In this document: positions 5,713-6,207 of the stretch, piece after piece
Layout of the letters: each line of letters begins with the position of its first letter
Position numbering within the stretch: the first letter of the stretch is position 1
Assembly (NCBI GenBank): GCA_030639105.1
Contig: DAOWDI010000082.1
Span: 1 to 6,207 of the forward strand
Origin: Gammaproteobacteria bacterium
Lineage (GTDB): Bacteria; Pseudomonadota; Gammaproteobacteria; Ga0077536
Length of the DNA: 6,207 nucleotides
Reading direction: 5' to 3'
The notes under the pieces: generated by a model
Told to the model about the DNA's origin: nothing
The model's input: only the letters and a program-made list of their open reading frames with translations
Databases searched by the model: none
Made by a program: the position numbers and the translations under genes

Positions 5713-6207
5713 TTAGGTCGTCAGACGTCGATAGATGTCCGCCACTTTCAGCGGAAGTTTCCTGACCTCATCGATTACAGCGTAGTTGGCGATGCCATAC
5801 ATATGCGGGAGATAATTCTGTGCTTCCTTGTCTATGGTAATGCAGAATGAGTGTATGCCGTCACCACGGACTTCCATCAACGCGTGCCGTGTATCCTCGA
5901 TCGCGTAACGGCCCTTATAACCGCCATAGTCCTCGGGGCGACCGTCCGATAGGGTGATCAGGATCTTGGTCCGCGCTTGGGTCATGTTCAGCAGATGTCC
6001 CAAGTGGCGGATCGCGACACCCATACGAGTATAGCTTTTCGGTTGTATGCCGCTGATCCGTTCACGCACGATCGCGTCGTAGGCCTCATCAAACCGTTTT
6101 GCCCGGTAGATCTCACAACGCTTATTGGTACGTCCGGAAAAGCCGTATATTGCGTAGCGATCCCCAAGGGTCTCAAGTGCTTCGCAAAGCAGGATCAGGG
6201 CTTCGCG
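5713..6207 (-). CDS. NorD/CbbO-family von Willebrand factor A protein, C-terminal end (5' end outside window)
   Basis: The frame is open from the right edge to a TAA at 5715-5713, giving 164 residues; a GTG at 6069 is internal. In this family the protein works with a MoxR-type AAA+ ATPase (NorQ or CbbQ) to activate a metalloenzyme: nitric oxide reductase for NorD, Rubisco for CbbO. The visible part is the last two thirds of a VWA domain. It includes the strand YAIYGFSG, the conserved YTRMGVAIRHL with the MIDAS Thr, and ILITLSDGRPEDY with the MIDAS Asp. It ends with GIHSFCITIDKEA, YLPHMYG and VADIYRRLTT. The first MIDAS element DxSxS lies beyond the window. The sequence fits NorD and CbbO about equally, so I give no symbol. 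The Q-type ATPase gene should lie beyond 6207. Confidence 0.88.
   Translation of the reverse strand, partial: REALILLCEALETLGDRYAIYGFSGRTNKRCEIYRAKRFDEAYDAIVRERISGIQPKSYTRMGVAIRHLGHLLNMTQARTKILITLSDGRPEDYGGYKGRYAIEDTRHALMEVRGDGIHSFCITIDKEAQNYLPHMYGIANYAVIDEVRKLPLKVADIYRRLTT

Noticed and set aside
5602..5850. Small + strand ORF of 82 codons near the NorD/CbbO gene end
   Set aside because: More than half is antisense to conserved NorD/CbbO codons, and no ribosome binding site or motif supports it.

Overview
The window looks like chromosomal DNA from a free-living, respiratory gammaproteobacterium of moderate GC content. The main reason is the order cytochrome c4 - dsbA - GGDEF diguanylate cyclase. 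From memory, not checked, this order also occurs near engB/polA in Pseudomonas. The end of a NorD/CbbO-type von Willebrand protein at the right edge suggests a denitrification or CO2-fixation locus next door. I see no tRNA, rRNA, CRISPR array, insertion sequence or phage gene.

Layout. The left third is on the + strand: the C-terminal two thirds of a diheme cytochrome c4 (1-434), dsbA (581-1201) followed by a terminator-like hairpin, and a soluble GGDEF protein (1356-3041) with intact active and inhibitory sites. The middle and right are on the - strand. A NhaP-like Na+/H+ antiporter with a C-terminal Rossmann/RCK domain (4842-3049) converges on the GGDEF gene with only 7 bp between the stop codons. 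Upstream of it lies a small PilZ-domain protein (5412-4981), and then the 3' end of the NorD/CbbO gene (6207-5713).

The 300 bp between the NorD/CbbO stop and pilZ is the main regulatory stretch. It is AT-rich in its centre and holds a 14-bp perfect palindrome inside a 14/19 match to the Fur box. It also has a second perfect 7-1-7 palindrome, a 15-codon upstream ORF in frame with pilZ, and a leader hairpin.

Functional links. Cytochrome c4 and DsbA are both periplasmic redox proteins, and DsbA handles thiol/disulfide chemistry in the compartment where c-type cytochromes mature. The GGDEF protein makes c-di-GMP and the PilZ protein is a possible c-di-GMP receptor, so the window holds a possible writer and reader. 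The Fur-like site would place the reader under iron control. No clear new multi-gene system is visible. The items most worth checking are the Fur-like site at pilZ, the roughly 390-residue N-terminal region of the GGDEF protein that I do not recognise, and the CHHC active site of DsbA.
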